Origin: Enoplolaimus lenunculus
Lineage: Eukaryota > Nematoda > Enoplea > Enoplida > Thoracostomopsidae
Reading direction: 5' to 3'
DNA length: 64,000 nucleotides
NCBI GenBank assembly: GCA_030248215.1
Contig: JASANG010001741.1
Location: forward strand, 124,001-188,000
Shown here: in pieces, positions 43,522-54,800 of the stretch
Layout: every line of letters begins with the position of its first letter
Numbering within the stretch: position 1 is the stretch's first letter
The notes under the pieces: model-generated
Told to the model about the DNA's origin: nothing
Database searches by the model: none
Seen by the model: the letters and a program-made list of their open reading frames with translations, nothing else
Made by a program: the position numbers and the translations under genes

Positions 43522-43826
43522 CGGTTAAATTTAGACTATTGCTCACCGTAGCCTGAAAACTTGCAAGAAATCGGTAAACTCATGCAGTCGATCTTATAAA
43601 ACTGAAAATTTTATGAAATTTTGTTAAAAATTGCATAAGAAATTGGTGGTATATTAAAAACCGCTGGTGACAAAATATTTTTAGAAATTTGAATGCTATA
43701 AATTTCAAATAAAAAAATACGCTTTTTGTAAAACGCTGAGGAATTTAAAGAAATACGAAAATTTGTGACTGTTTCGATAGTTGAAGAAACTGTAAAATTT
43801 GGGACTTGTGATCGGTTTATACGGGT

Positions 43827-43952
43827 CATATTCTCAAACGTATGCAGCTACTCTACTTCTGTACCAATTTTGAAATCAGCAGCTATAATAGTTAGCAAGT
43901 TTGAAAACCTATTACTTACTGATGATAATTGCTCCATTGGAGAATATGGACC
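43827..43952. mobile_element. Family L element, short copy
   Basis: GTCATATTCTCAAACGTATG and ATTGGAGAATATGGACC form inverted ends. Nothing coding in 43953-44299. Confidence 0.5.
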
Positions 43953-44299
43953 TAGCTGACGGATAAATTGTCATTTCAAACGGAACAATTTCAAACTTGA
44001 TTAAAAACTTCAGATTTACGCGTTTGGTTAAGGCTTCATATTTAATGGGTATTTTGAAATAGCAAAATGTTTCACAAGTTGGTGTATATACATTTGCAAA
44101 CAAGCAAACTATGGTTTGTATTGCAGCAAGAAATTTACACGCCTGTTTGAGACATCTCGTTCTGTGCCATCCCACTTTGCGATTTATTTTTAGTATGAAA
44201 AGCCAATAACCTACACATTCAACTCTCGTATTCTCAAATGTTTGCAGCACCAATCTTCAATTATTAATGGATTATTAAGTTGTACTACGCAATATTGCT

Positions 44300-44883
44300 C
44301 ACTGCAATTTCCTTTGAGTTAATTACTCGCCTCAAAGAAACAAAAATTAGTTAATCCTGGTTATTTCGGAATTAATAACGGTAAATATTAACTCACTCTG
44401 AGTTGATTAAGTTCGGAGTTATTTGATTAATTAACTCAAAATGGTTGAATCAATTAAAAATTCGTAGTTTTGAAAGGCCTAATTCAGTAATTACGCTATT
44501 CAGAGCTGCAGAATACTGAATTCATTTAACACATTCTGAGTTAATCATCTTTCAGAATTCTGAATTAATTTTACACATTCTGAGTTAATTAATCAATTCA
44601 TCCGGAATGAAATCGACTCTGATTGAGGTAATATTTAATGTTAATAAATTAAGAAATAACTAGAAATAGCTAATTCGCTATTTCTGAATTAATATCAGTA
44701 AACATTAACTCACTCTGTGTTGAACTGATTCTCACTCTGAGTTGAGTTGACTCCGGCTGAGTTGATATAATTAACCCAGAATGAATTGCAATCAACTCAA
44801 CATTCTGAGTTGTGATACTTCTACGTCAGACTGAGTAATTCAGCTCGTTCTGTGTCAAAACCAACTCACTGAAACTTACAGTG
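44300..44883. mobile_element. Composite family C element (at least two units, rearranged)
   Basis: CACTGCAATTTCCTTTGAGT to CACTGAAACTTACAGTG but 584 bp, twice the usual size. Inside, AATAGCTAATTCGCTATT marks a mirror-type junction, so two copies appear fused head to head. Confidence 0.55.
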
Positions 44884-46142
44884 ATAGGTCGATGAACTTA
44901 TTAGCATCAACGACTCTTTTCTAAACCTAACCGGTAAATTGTATTACGAAAATTTGTAAACCTATATTATTTTACACTGCGTTAAATATATTTAAATCAA
45001 ACACGTAACAGCATCATTCTATATTCCGGTATCCAGTTAAAAGATACTCGACGTTTTCTGTTTTACTGGATGTTAATCTTGACGTAAAATAGTAATAAAA
45101 CTGCTCATATTTCGTGGCCAAAAACTTAAAAAAAAAAACATAAAGACGTTACAAGCATTTTCAATCCACGTTTTAGAAATGTCATTTATGAGATTCCACA
45201 TGAAAACTCAATTCGTTCACAATTCCGTTTTGTCTGTTTTCGCTACAAAGTCATATCTTTTCATTCATAGCTTGTTGAAAACATCCGCGTAGGTGATTCC
45301 AGCAACGAGTATCTCATCCAAACGAGACTCATTTTAGTATTTGTTCAAAATTTCTTAAAACAAAATAGAATCACATTTTCATTTATTTATTTTCTCAAAA
45401 AAATTAATATAATTTTTCCATTTTATTTTCTTAAAAATTTATAATAACAAAGTGACGAAGTGAAACGTCGTGGTATTCGTCAACGTTTACCATTATTAAA
45501 TTGTTATTTTTTGAAGAAATAAAACATTTTCACACAGCCACAAGTGAATTTGTAGTTAATTGCTGAAGGACTTCTTACACCGGGGCAGGCTTGGCCGGCC
45601 GTCCGCTTGTAATATCAATAACGAATCTACTGTTTGATGGCCGAAATATATGTAGCGACATTGTTTTTTCTTGACAGTTTACATTTATGTATGCATATAT
45701 GATGTGGTATAAAGGCCACATCCAACCACTTAAGTATTCCACTTATTGTCAGTTTTTTTATATATTTTAAAATCGAATTTCTTTAATTTTTTGATACAAT
45801 ATTTTCTCAAAAATTTTTTACTAATTTTTGGTGCTATTTTCAGAGCGCGTGGCCGAATTGTAAATTGGATGGCATTAGGATTTCTTAATACCCACACAAG
45901 CCAGCGTATAATTGACCGAGATATATAACTTTGTTTCCTTTTTACTCAAAAAATGTGTTTATAAATTAAAACATTAAACTCTTATTTTTTGAAAAATCAC
46001 AAATTCGGTCGAAATCGTTTTAAGTTCAAACTCTACGGCCGGTGCGCTGTTTTTTGTGCACCCGGAAGTAAATTTTGAACCGCAAATAAGAATTCTTCAC
46101 AAAGTTGGCAAGAAGATGGGGTTTCAAACGTGATGGCAGCTA
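44884..46142. other. AT-rich spacer without supported features
   Basis: Long A/T runs. The 60-codon plus-strand frame at 45746-45928 has no splice, signal or homology support. No tandem repeats recognised. Confidence 0.4.
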
Positions 46143-46396
46143 CACAGTAAATTCCAATGAGTTGATTTAATCAATTCAGCTAGAGAATTGGTTATTTCTG
46201 AATTAATATCAGTAAACATTAAAGTCACTCTGAGTTGAGTTGATTCTCACTGTGAGTTGAGCTGATGCTGGATGCGTTTATTAATTAACTCAGAATGAAT
46301 TGAATCAACTCAAATTTTTGAGTTCTGAATGTCCTAATTCAGACTGAGTGATTCAACGCATTCTGAGTTAAAATCAACACACTGAAATTTACAGTG
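46143..46396. mobile_element. Family C MITE with TA flanks
   Basis: CACAGTAAATTCCAATGAGT to CACTGAAATTTACAGTG. Confidence 0.7.
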
Positions 46397-46642
46397 TACG
46401 AATAAATATTTAATCCAAAATGTTGTTGGTTGCTGTTCATGTAACAGTAAACTGTAGCCATATTAAGAATGTACGCTGTGTTTACTAACTTATAATCGTC
46501 CTAATGCATTTCATAAAACCTAAACCTGAGGTTCCTAATCTAGTAAAATAAAACCTAAATCTAAACAAAAGCTGCAAATATTGGTTAAAGCTCATATCAT
46601 ATTAAACCTAAGCCTAATACCTGATACAGCCTTGAAAACATG

Positions 46643-46825
46643 GGCCAATGTAAAGAACATATGGACGGAACAGTATTATCAGAATATTCGTAAGCCTAAG
46701 CCTAACCGTAAGAGTGAGCGTATTCCTCCTAAGCCTAAGCCAAGCAAAACAATTAGTCTAAAGTTTAAGCTTACTCTGTTGCAGTCCCACAGAAAAACGT
46801 TTCGCCCCTAATCTTTACATGGGCC
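46643..46825. mobile_element. Family A hAT-like MITE
   Basis: GGCCAATGTAAAGAACATAT to CTAATCTTTACATGGGCC. Flanks AAAACATG and AAAACGTG are an 8-bp duplication with one change. Carries CCTAAG runs and the AGTCTAAAGTTTAAGCTTAC segment. Confidence 0.75.
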
Positions 46826-47052
46826 AAAACGTGCTACACGTCATGGCAATTGCAACCATCGCAAGCATTGATCTCGTTCATGAATTTCATTGGATGTAAC
46901 ACCAAGTGCTGTTTATTGGTCGAGATATACTTTTTGTAACATTGGTTTACGGTATATAATGTCGTACAGTCAAGACTTCGCCGTAAAAGGCATTTAAATG
47001 TAAATTTTTTGTAAATTTCAGACGGCGAACAGCTGAATTTCTTAAATAAATG

Positions 47053-47246
47053 GGCCCATGTAAAGAACAGGGCCGGAACAGTAGTACAAGCGTATTCCTA
47101 AGCCTAAGAATGGGCCTAAGCGTAAGGATGAGCCTATTCCTAAGCCTAAGCCTAAGCCTAAGCAAAAAATTTGGTCTAAAGCTGATTAAGCTGACTATAT
47201 TACAGCCCCGCAGGAAAATGTTCTGGCCCTGTTCTATACATGGGCC
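47053..47246. mobile_element. Family A hAT-like MITE with a perfect 8-bp duplication
   Basis: GGCCCATGTAAAGAACAGGG to CCCTGTTCTATACATGGGCC. AATAAATG on both sides (47045-47052, 47247-47254). One of the cleanest copies. Confidence 0.8.
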
Positions 47247-47293
47247 AATAAATGTCGTGTTTTCAAATCTTTACACCCTCAATGTCCAATGTG

Positions 47294-47705
47294 CGCTGTA
47301 AATTCCAATGAGTTGATTAGCGAGTTGGATATTTCTGAATTAATATCAGTAAACATTAACTCACTCTGAGTTGAGTTAACGGTGAGTTGGTGAGTTAACT
47401 CAGAATGAAATGAATCAACTTAGAATTCTGAGTTCTGATAGCCCTAACTCAGGCTGAGTAATTCAACTCATTCTGAGTTAAAATCATCTAACTGAAATTT
47501 ACAGTGTATAAGCATATTCCAAAGCCTTAGCCTAAGCCTACACGTAATATTGAGCTTACGCGTAAGCCTACGCCTAAACCCACGCGAAAGAGCGAGCTTT
47601 TATCTAAGATTAAGCCTAAGCATAAGCATAAGCAAAAAAAATTAGTCTAAAGCTTACTCTATTGCAATACCGGAAAAAACGTTCCGCCTCTGATCTTTAC
47701 ATGCA
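47294..47705. mobile_element. Family C MITE (47294-47506) joined to a family A copy lacking its left end (47507-47705)
   Basis: The C element ends AACTGAAATTTACAGTG and is followed at once by TATAAGCATATTCC, an internal start of family A. The A copy runs on to CCTCTGATCTTTACATGC. The left A terminus is absent, so the C copy replaced it. Confidence 0.6.
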
Positions 47706-48647
47706 CGACAAGCTTGGCGTGAACCAATTTTTTAACTGGAGTAGAAATGAAAGATTAAAAAAAATCACAATTAAGTTTTCACATCGTAGCCGTTGATTTT
47801 TGCCCTATAAATTATTGCAAAAGTTACTAATCAAAAAATGCTCAAATTCACTACTACAGAGAGCAGATTTCAAGCAAATCGGTATTCCTAACGCGTTTAC
47901 ATTGGACCATTGCCGTTTAATACCCTAAGGTTTTTAGAAAATGACCTGTTCTACGCATGTGCCTCGAAATAATGGCGTAGCCAAACCGGTAAATGGTCAG
48001 CTTTATTTTTTAATTTTTGTCTAAAGATTTTCGAAACTTTTCCAGTTGGTAACCACGCAAAGTGAAAATTTTACACAGCTCAAATTACACTCATTCCACA
48101 ATCTTAACGACTACGCCTCTGTCCAAAATTGATATTTTTTTCACAAAATACAAATCAAAATATTTGAGCAAAAAATTGTTTTTCAGTGTTCAAATATGAA
48201 ATTAAGTATGATTAAATTTAACCAATTACCAAATGCGTGAGTTTACTCTCAAACGCATCAATATTTGACGCAGTGCAGAACGCAATATTAATGCAACAAC
48301 TGCACTTGCAATATTTTAAATATTTGTTTCATTTTCAAGTTTTTTTATTAATTTTTAAGTCAATCGTATCTCAGTCGGCATTTTTCCGATATTTTAAGTT
48401 GATGTTTCGCTTTTAATAGTTTCGAAAACGAAACTTCGACTTAATATATCGGAAAATATGACCCTGGTGAAGTTATTACGGTGACCTTATTTTTACTCGA
48501 CGGGTAATGCAAGATATGCGCGGTAAAGTTCGCGAACGCAATCGAAATATACAAGCGGTTGATTGAAAAATGACAGGCAGCAAATTTAAGTAATTAAAAA
48601 TAATTGTTGATTCTTTTTTTATTCGGATCTTCTGTGTTCCTTTCAAG
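47706..48647. other. AT-rich spacer without supported features
   Basis: No coding segment, inverted repeat or tandem array that I can support. Confidence 0.4.
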
Positions 48648-48966
48648 GGCCCATGTACAGATCAGGGGCGGAACGTTTTTCTGTGGGACTGCAATAGAGC
48701 AAGATTAAGCTTTAGACTAAATTTTTTGGCTTGGCTTACGCTTAGGATTAGGAATATGCTCATTGTTACGCTTAGGTTTAGGAATATGCTTATAATACTG
48801 TTCTGCCCCTGTTCTTTACATTGGCCCTCACAAGTATGATCGCTAGAGCGGCCAGAAATTTGGAACAGTGGGGCTATGCCATGTATATTAATTAATCTAG
48901 TATCTAAACCTACTCTTTTATAGACCCACCCGAAACCTGGACGCCCCTTAACGAGTAACATGGGTC
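48648..48966. mobile_element. Family A MITE (48648-48826) followed by a family B end fragment (48893-48966)
   Basis: A copy: GGCCCATGTACAGATCAGGG to CCTGTTCTTTACATTGGCC with weak flanks CTTTCAAG/CTCACAAG. B fragment: CTACTCTTTTATAGACCCAC to GAGTAACATGGGTC. Confidence 0.6.
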
Positions 48967-49029
48967 ATAATGAAGAAAAAATATTTAAACGCTTTCTCAC
49001 ATAGGGTTGATTATAAGCAACTCACCGCA

Positions 49030-49210
49030 ATGCGTCCAAATGCTATTCTGCACAATGCACTGTATATAAAACTACTACAACACGTTTTACGCAGTACAAA
49101 ATCTCCACAAGACATGAATCCTCCCAAACTCACTAAGCAAGTGGTTATGGTAAACGCCTCCCACTCTAGTGTCTGCGGTTCAAACCCAAGCTTTAAAATT
49201 CATTTCATAT
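49030..49210 (+). repeat. SINE-like repeat with tRNA-like 3' part
   Basis: GCACAATGCACTGTATATAA in the front part and GTGTCTGCGGTTCAAACCCA (box-B-like) near the end, then AAGCTTTAAAATTC. Third member of the family at 2205 and 27480. Confidence 0.5.
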
Positions 49211-49299
49211 GAAATTATTCACGTGAAAAAAATTAATTTATTTCATTCTTGTTGAAGGGCCGTGGGTTCGATTCGTCCCCCCGTTGGATCTGAAAGCGA

Positions 49300-49562
49300 T
49301 GTTTTCAATTTAAGCTTACAGTTAGGTGTATACCTACATTGGTTTAGGCTAAGGTTTAGTAAGCAAGCTTTCATAATTAACATGAGCCGAAACAACCGTC
49401 TCGATGATTGGTTACCTATCCGATATCACGGGACCGTCCCGGGAAAAATGTTGCACCCCCTAGAAAAGTTTCAACGTTGCTTGTAAGTCAACAAAACCCT
49501 TGTTTGACCCTCCTAACAAATTTTAGCCCCCCCCCCCTAGCAGCGTTAGCTGGCTACGGAGC
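49300..49562. repeat. TTAGG-bearing fragment and a family F repeat
   Basis: 49300-49388 has diverged TTAGG hexamers ending TAATTAACATGAGCC, as at 20560 and 57362. 49430-49562 is a family F copy with CAACGTTGCTTGTAAGTCAA and a TGGCTACGG end. Bases 49563-49923 show nothing. Confidence 0.45.
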
Positions 49563-49923
49563 TTGCAATGTTAATAGCTTTAGCTTATAGAGTCTCAAAG
49601 TGAGCATAATTCGCCGCTGACGCGAAAAAAGTGTAAGCAAAATTTCAGATTAAAAAAACAATTAAAAACTTAAAATCGAAGACGAGTAGTCGATTTTACA
49701 CAGAAAAAAAAAGACTTTCGTGACCTTTAAGACGTTTTACGTACTAAAATCTGCTATATTTGTTAATTCCTTTGCGGAAAAAAAACTTTTGAAAAATGTA
49801 TCTCGTTTGCGACAATTTCGCGTTCAAAACGTTTGTTGACTCAAACAGTTTGAATGCAAAATGGAGCCTAACCACCGTTTTACGGAAACGCTGCAAAACC
49901 AGATTATTAATTTTTGTTCATTC

Positions 49924-50180
49924 TCTGTAAATTCCAATGAGTTGATTAATCAATTCACCTAGCGAATGTGTTATTTCTGAATTAATATTTAATATCAGCA
50001 AGCATCAACTCACTCTTAGTTGAGTTGATTCTCACTCTGAGTTGAGTTGACTCTGTGTTAGTTGATTAATTAGCTCATAATAAGTTGAATCAACTCAAAA
50101 TTCTGAATTATGATAAACCTAACTCAGACGGAGTGATTCAACTTATTCTGAGTTAAAATCAACTCACTGAAATTTACTGT
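49924..50180. mobile_element. Family C MITE
   Basis: CTGTAAATTCCAATGAGTTG to CACTGAAATTTACTG. Confidence 0.65.
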
Positions 50181-50342
50181 TTTTGAAAAACCCAAGCAAA
50201 AACATTAAGTAGCCTATTGTAGGCAGAAACTTTAATTCCGAACTGAAGCGAGGTTGATACTTTCAAGGGGGCAGGGCAAAACTTTACTATGCGGGCTGAG
50301 ATCCCTTTGAGCCTTGTGGCTACTTGAACAAGTGCGCAGGCG

Positions 50343-50616
50343 CACTGTAAATTTCAGTTAGTTGATTTTAACTCAGAGTGAGTTGAATCACTCAGTCTGC
50401 GTTAGGACTATCAGAAGACAGTTTTTTAGTTGATTCAATTTATCATGAGTTAAATAACCAACTCGTCCACAGTCAACTCAACTCAGAGTGAGAATCAACT
50501 CAACTCAGAGTGAGAATCAACTCAACTCAGAGTGAGTTTAATGTGTACTGATGTTAATTCAGAAATAACCAACTCGCTAGTTGAATTGATTAATCAACTC
50601 ATTGGAATTTACAGAG
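50343..50616. mobile_element. Family C MITE with three 22-bp inner units
   Basis: CACTGTAAATTTCAGTTAGT to TTGGAATTTACAGAG. The unit AACTCAACTCAGAGTGAGAATC is repeated three times, an early stage of the expansion seen at 59809-60290. Confidence 0.7.
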
Positions 50617-50769
50617 TGATAACAAGAGTGCCAGTGGTATTAATTGACATCACTAGCACCGAAAAAATAACGCTATGCTGATGCAGTGCACCATATAAAA
50701 AATATTAATGCATGCTTAGAGTCGTAGCATATAAATATTTGCAGAATCCAGAACTCACATATCAATATA

Positions 50770-51000
50770 ATTGAAGCTGGAATACTCACACACGTATTTT
50801 GGGCAAGTTTCGAGAATACTTTGTTTTACAAAAGTTTCATATCATATATCTGTCAATGTAATTAAAGCTGGAATACCCACATACGTATTTTGGGCAACTT
50901 TCCAGCATCATTGATTTATAATTAGAAAATTTGCATACAGATGGGTTTATACATTCGCTAACACTTTTGCACATTGCACAAAGTTGAACGACTAGTATAA
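50770..51000. repeat. Dispersed repeat with partial internal duplication
   Basis: AAGCTGGAATACCCACATAC-type and CGTATTTTGGGCAACTTTCC-type segments occur twice. Shared with 6745-6910. A GTGTGGTTCGAAATCGAC box-B-like block follows at 51074-51095. Confidence 0.5.
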
Positions 51001-51713
51001 GAGGCGTGTGTTAAACTCGACACAAATAATACATATATGTACAATGAAATAACGCTGCTGATTGTGAAGAGGTGTGGTTCGAAATCGACTGAAAATCTGA
51101 CGGCCATGAGTTCAAAACCCAATAAGCACATAGCTAATTTTTACCTGCAAGCGCTTAAAAATTGTAATAGTGTCAGCTTAAGGATGGGCATGTTTGAAGT
51201 TCGATCCTATGGTTTTAGCAAACGTAACGGCACGTTTTAGATAAGCATCAGGGTTCACGTTATTATCTGTGTATTCGCTGCTACCAGTGCCCGAGCAGGT
51301 AGGGGTTGGGTAAAACTTAAGCATTTTTTGTTTCAACCGGTTAGGGAGGGGCCTCTTTAGGGATGGGGCCCCAAAGGGAGGTATGGGGGGTGGCTACTCC
51401 GGCCCTGGCTGTGACCGATTTTGACTGCGTCAAAGTTTTACCAGAATTATGAAGTTGTATTAAAAGATTCATAGCATGTATTGCGAGTTTACTGGCAGGA
51501 TTTGACTAATTTCCCGATTACTTGATTTTCGACGATTATACACTGCAACCAGGGCCATTTGCTGATTTGTTCAACTATTCAGTGTTTTACCTTCCTCATA
51601 TTTGGTTTTGCAATTAAAAGTAGTTAAATGTTTGCTTAGCAAATTAACAAATATGAAAATATACTTAAGTAAAGTTTCAAAAACCCGGCCAATGTTAATT
51701 ATAACTGCGTTGT

Positions 51714-51820
51714 TCAGAACTGAAAAATATTTGGATCGTTTCTGTCGTCAGGTTGCAGTTTTTCAAGCTTCATTATGTAAACATTTCCGTCGTCAAGTCT
51801 GATAATAGGAAGCGGTTGAG
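51714..51820 (-). CDS. GPCR last exon: cytoplasmic tail
   Basis: Acceptor GTTATTTTAG before 51820, phase 1 entry, 35 codons, stop TGA 51716-51714. Codes QPLPIIRLDDGNVYIMKLEK, then LQPDDRNDPNIFQF. The intron before it holds two abutting family C elements. No AATAAA in the first 100 bases downstream. Confidence 0.7.
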
Positions 51821-54800
51821 CTAAAATAACAAAAAAATATATTTTATGTTTGAAAAAAAAACAAACAGATACTACACTGTAAATTTCAGTGAGTTGATTT
51901 AAACTCAAAATGAGTTCAATCACTCAGCCTGCTTTAAGACTATCAGAACTCAAAATTTTGAGTTGATTCAATTCAGCATGAGTTAATCAACTCTCCAAGA
52001 GTCAACTCAACTCAGAGTGAGAAACAACTCAACTCGAGTGAGTTAATGTTTAAATCAATTGAACAAACGAGTTGACTATTTCTTAATTAATATGAGTAAA
52101 CATTATTTCACGCTGAGTTGAGTTGATTCACACTCTGAGTTGAGTTTACTCTCTGTGAGTTGATTAATGAACTCAGAATGAATTGACACCACTCAAAACT
52201 CTGAGTTCTGATGGTCCTATCTCAGACTGAGTGATTCAACTCATTCTGAGTTAAAATCAACTCACTGAAATTTACAGTGCACTGTAAACTTTCAGTGAGC
52301 TAGTTTTAACTAGGAATGAGTTGAATCCACTGAGAAGCATGAGCTCTGAATTATGTCTTTTGGAGCTCAAAATTCTGAATTGATTGAACTGTATTGTGAG
52401 CTCATTGAATTACACGGAATTAAATCAGCTCAGAACCGAGTTGACGTTTTGCGTCAATAGCTCAAAAAGAACCAAAAAATGACTATAATTCGATCTCTGA
52501 GTTGATTAATCAATTCACCGGAATTTTTACAGTGTAAAATCAAAGCCAAAGCTAGAGTAGTGCCAAAAAAGAAAATTTCACCTAACAGTAGGCAAAATAT
52601 TGAGATATACAAAACAGAAATAATATTCATTAAAAATTTTGCAATGTTTCTTTTCTCAGAGATTGTTCTAGTTTAATAAGGCTAAAGAATTATTTGGTTC
52701 ATTGAATTACACCGTCTGCCTCATAAGACGATGTAGGTTTAAAGACGAGATAATCTGTACCAGCAATATTTGATGCAGTAAAAGGATTTAGGTACAGGTT
52801 GGTTTACTAATCTCTGTCAGTTTGCCATGTTTACCAATTTTGGCTAAATATGGAGGTACTCGATGTTTCCGGTTCCAGTTCACTGCCGAATATTTTTCAC
52901 AGTAGGTTTAGGCGTTATTCCTTTGTATTGTAGTATGAAGTATGACACACGAAACAATTTAAAATTAAACTAACCTGTAAGGTACGATACGGTGTTGTGC
53001 TCCGGTCTCAGCAGAACTAAATAAACAACCGGTGCAAGCAGTAGCACAAGCTGAGCGAACCCGTCAATCAAAATCATGACCATCAAATAGTAGATTTTGT
53101 ACTCGTTTGAAGTAATCGGAGATCCAATTGCAACGATTGGAGCTAAAATAGCAAACAAAATTAGTTTGAATTTCATCTATGAACAAACAATATCACTATA
53201 TATATGTGTGTATACATGTAGTAGCCCAAGTCGTAATTTAGCCCAATTGCAAATTGGGCTAGCCCAGGGTGTAATTACGACTTGGGCTAGCGTACGGCGT
53301 AATTCTTTTCATGCAACAAGCGTACGCCTTGTGATTGGTTACTAGCTTAATGCCATACTCAAATACGATTGGTTGATGCGAATACATTTTTCTGATTGGC
53401 TAAGTAATCGCCACCTATTGGCTACCTACCAGTTTGTTTTACTGAGCAATGCGGAATCAAGCAGGATTACGACTATCAAGTAACCAATTAGAAAACACAC
53501 AGGTTAACACTTACCAGGACAATCACAGCACATATACAAATTAAATACAAACACCGTGTGTGTCTACCTACGTGTTAGACAATACAACAAACATATACAT
53601 AATATAAGTAATAAATTTTTAAAATTGACAACTAAGAGGTAATTAATTTTAATCGAGTTCCAAATTGGTGCGGCACAATTGATTATTGCGAACAAAATCA
53701 ATTTACAATATTGTGACACGCCTTAGGGTAGGGTTACATTGAAAATTTGTGGTATGGTAGGGTTAACGAGTGGTACTTTATAAAATTGCCATTCGTTAAC
53801 CCTACCTCATGTCGTTTCCGGTGGCACAGCGAAATTCATTATTGCGAATGCTGCATAACAAGGGGAGACAGCACACGGCACACCTCACTCAAAACTTTCT
53901 TTATTACCGTTGTTGACTATTTCATTTCGGTGAGTTATATTATCTAAAGTAAAATTGTAAGCCAACGAATGCAGCGAACGAAGAAATTTGTTGGAATTTA
54001 GCAACCTGGCGGTTATTTTAAGGTCTGTATAGTATATAAAGTCGTTTTGAAAATCTTGGATTGGAGAATAGCGTCAACAACTCGCGATCAAAGCGAGCGA
54101 GAAGCCAGGCGGTATTTCAAAACGTTGGCTGTTGTTGTTTCAATTGGCTATGGTGGGGGCATCCGAAATGAGGGTATGGGAGGGTCGCTCAGTGGCTCCT
54201 CAGGCGCCGGCGAGACTTACCAAAGATCAATATATTACTCGCGTGAACAATCGCACAAACTAAATGATTACGTGTTTCCAGTGCAATAAATCGCATATTA
54301 ATTTTACCACACCGAATGCAGCATGCAATTGCAACACAGTGCAACAACAACGGCCATGCAAGTAGGGCAAACGATTTCGGGTTAAACCATGAATATTGTT
54401 TAACAAATCGGTGTGCATCGCCGTGACCAAGTCGTAGTTCATATATGGTATTTTGTTCGTTTGTAATAATTATTAATATGTAAGTAATTATGGGTACAAA
54501 ATCAAACGCAATTATTGCTGCAATTATGGTTTTCACCGTATAAGTATAACGACCCACCGTAAACGATTCCGAGACTCGTCTGTATGTTGCTGTTGTGGGC
54601 TGGCTGGAAAATTTTTGATTTCTCCCCATCGAAATATTGTGATACGAAACTGCATACATGCAAATTTTAGCAATACACGCTACTGCGACTGTTGTAGAAC
54701 ACGCGGATAGCGTCAGCCATATTAAACCGCATAATAATACATTAATGTCACGAATTGTGCCGAGGGGTAACGCGAATAAAATACAGCAAACTGTAACGGT

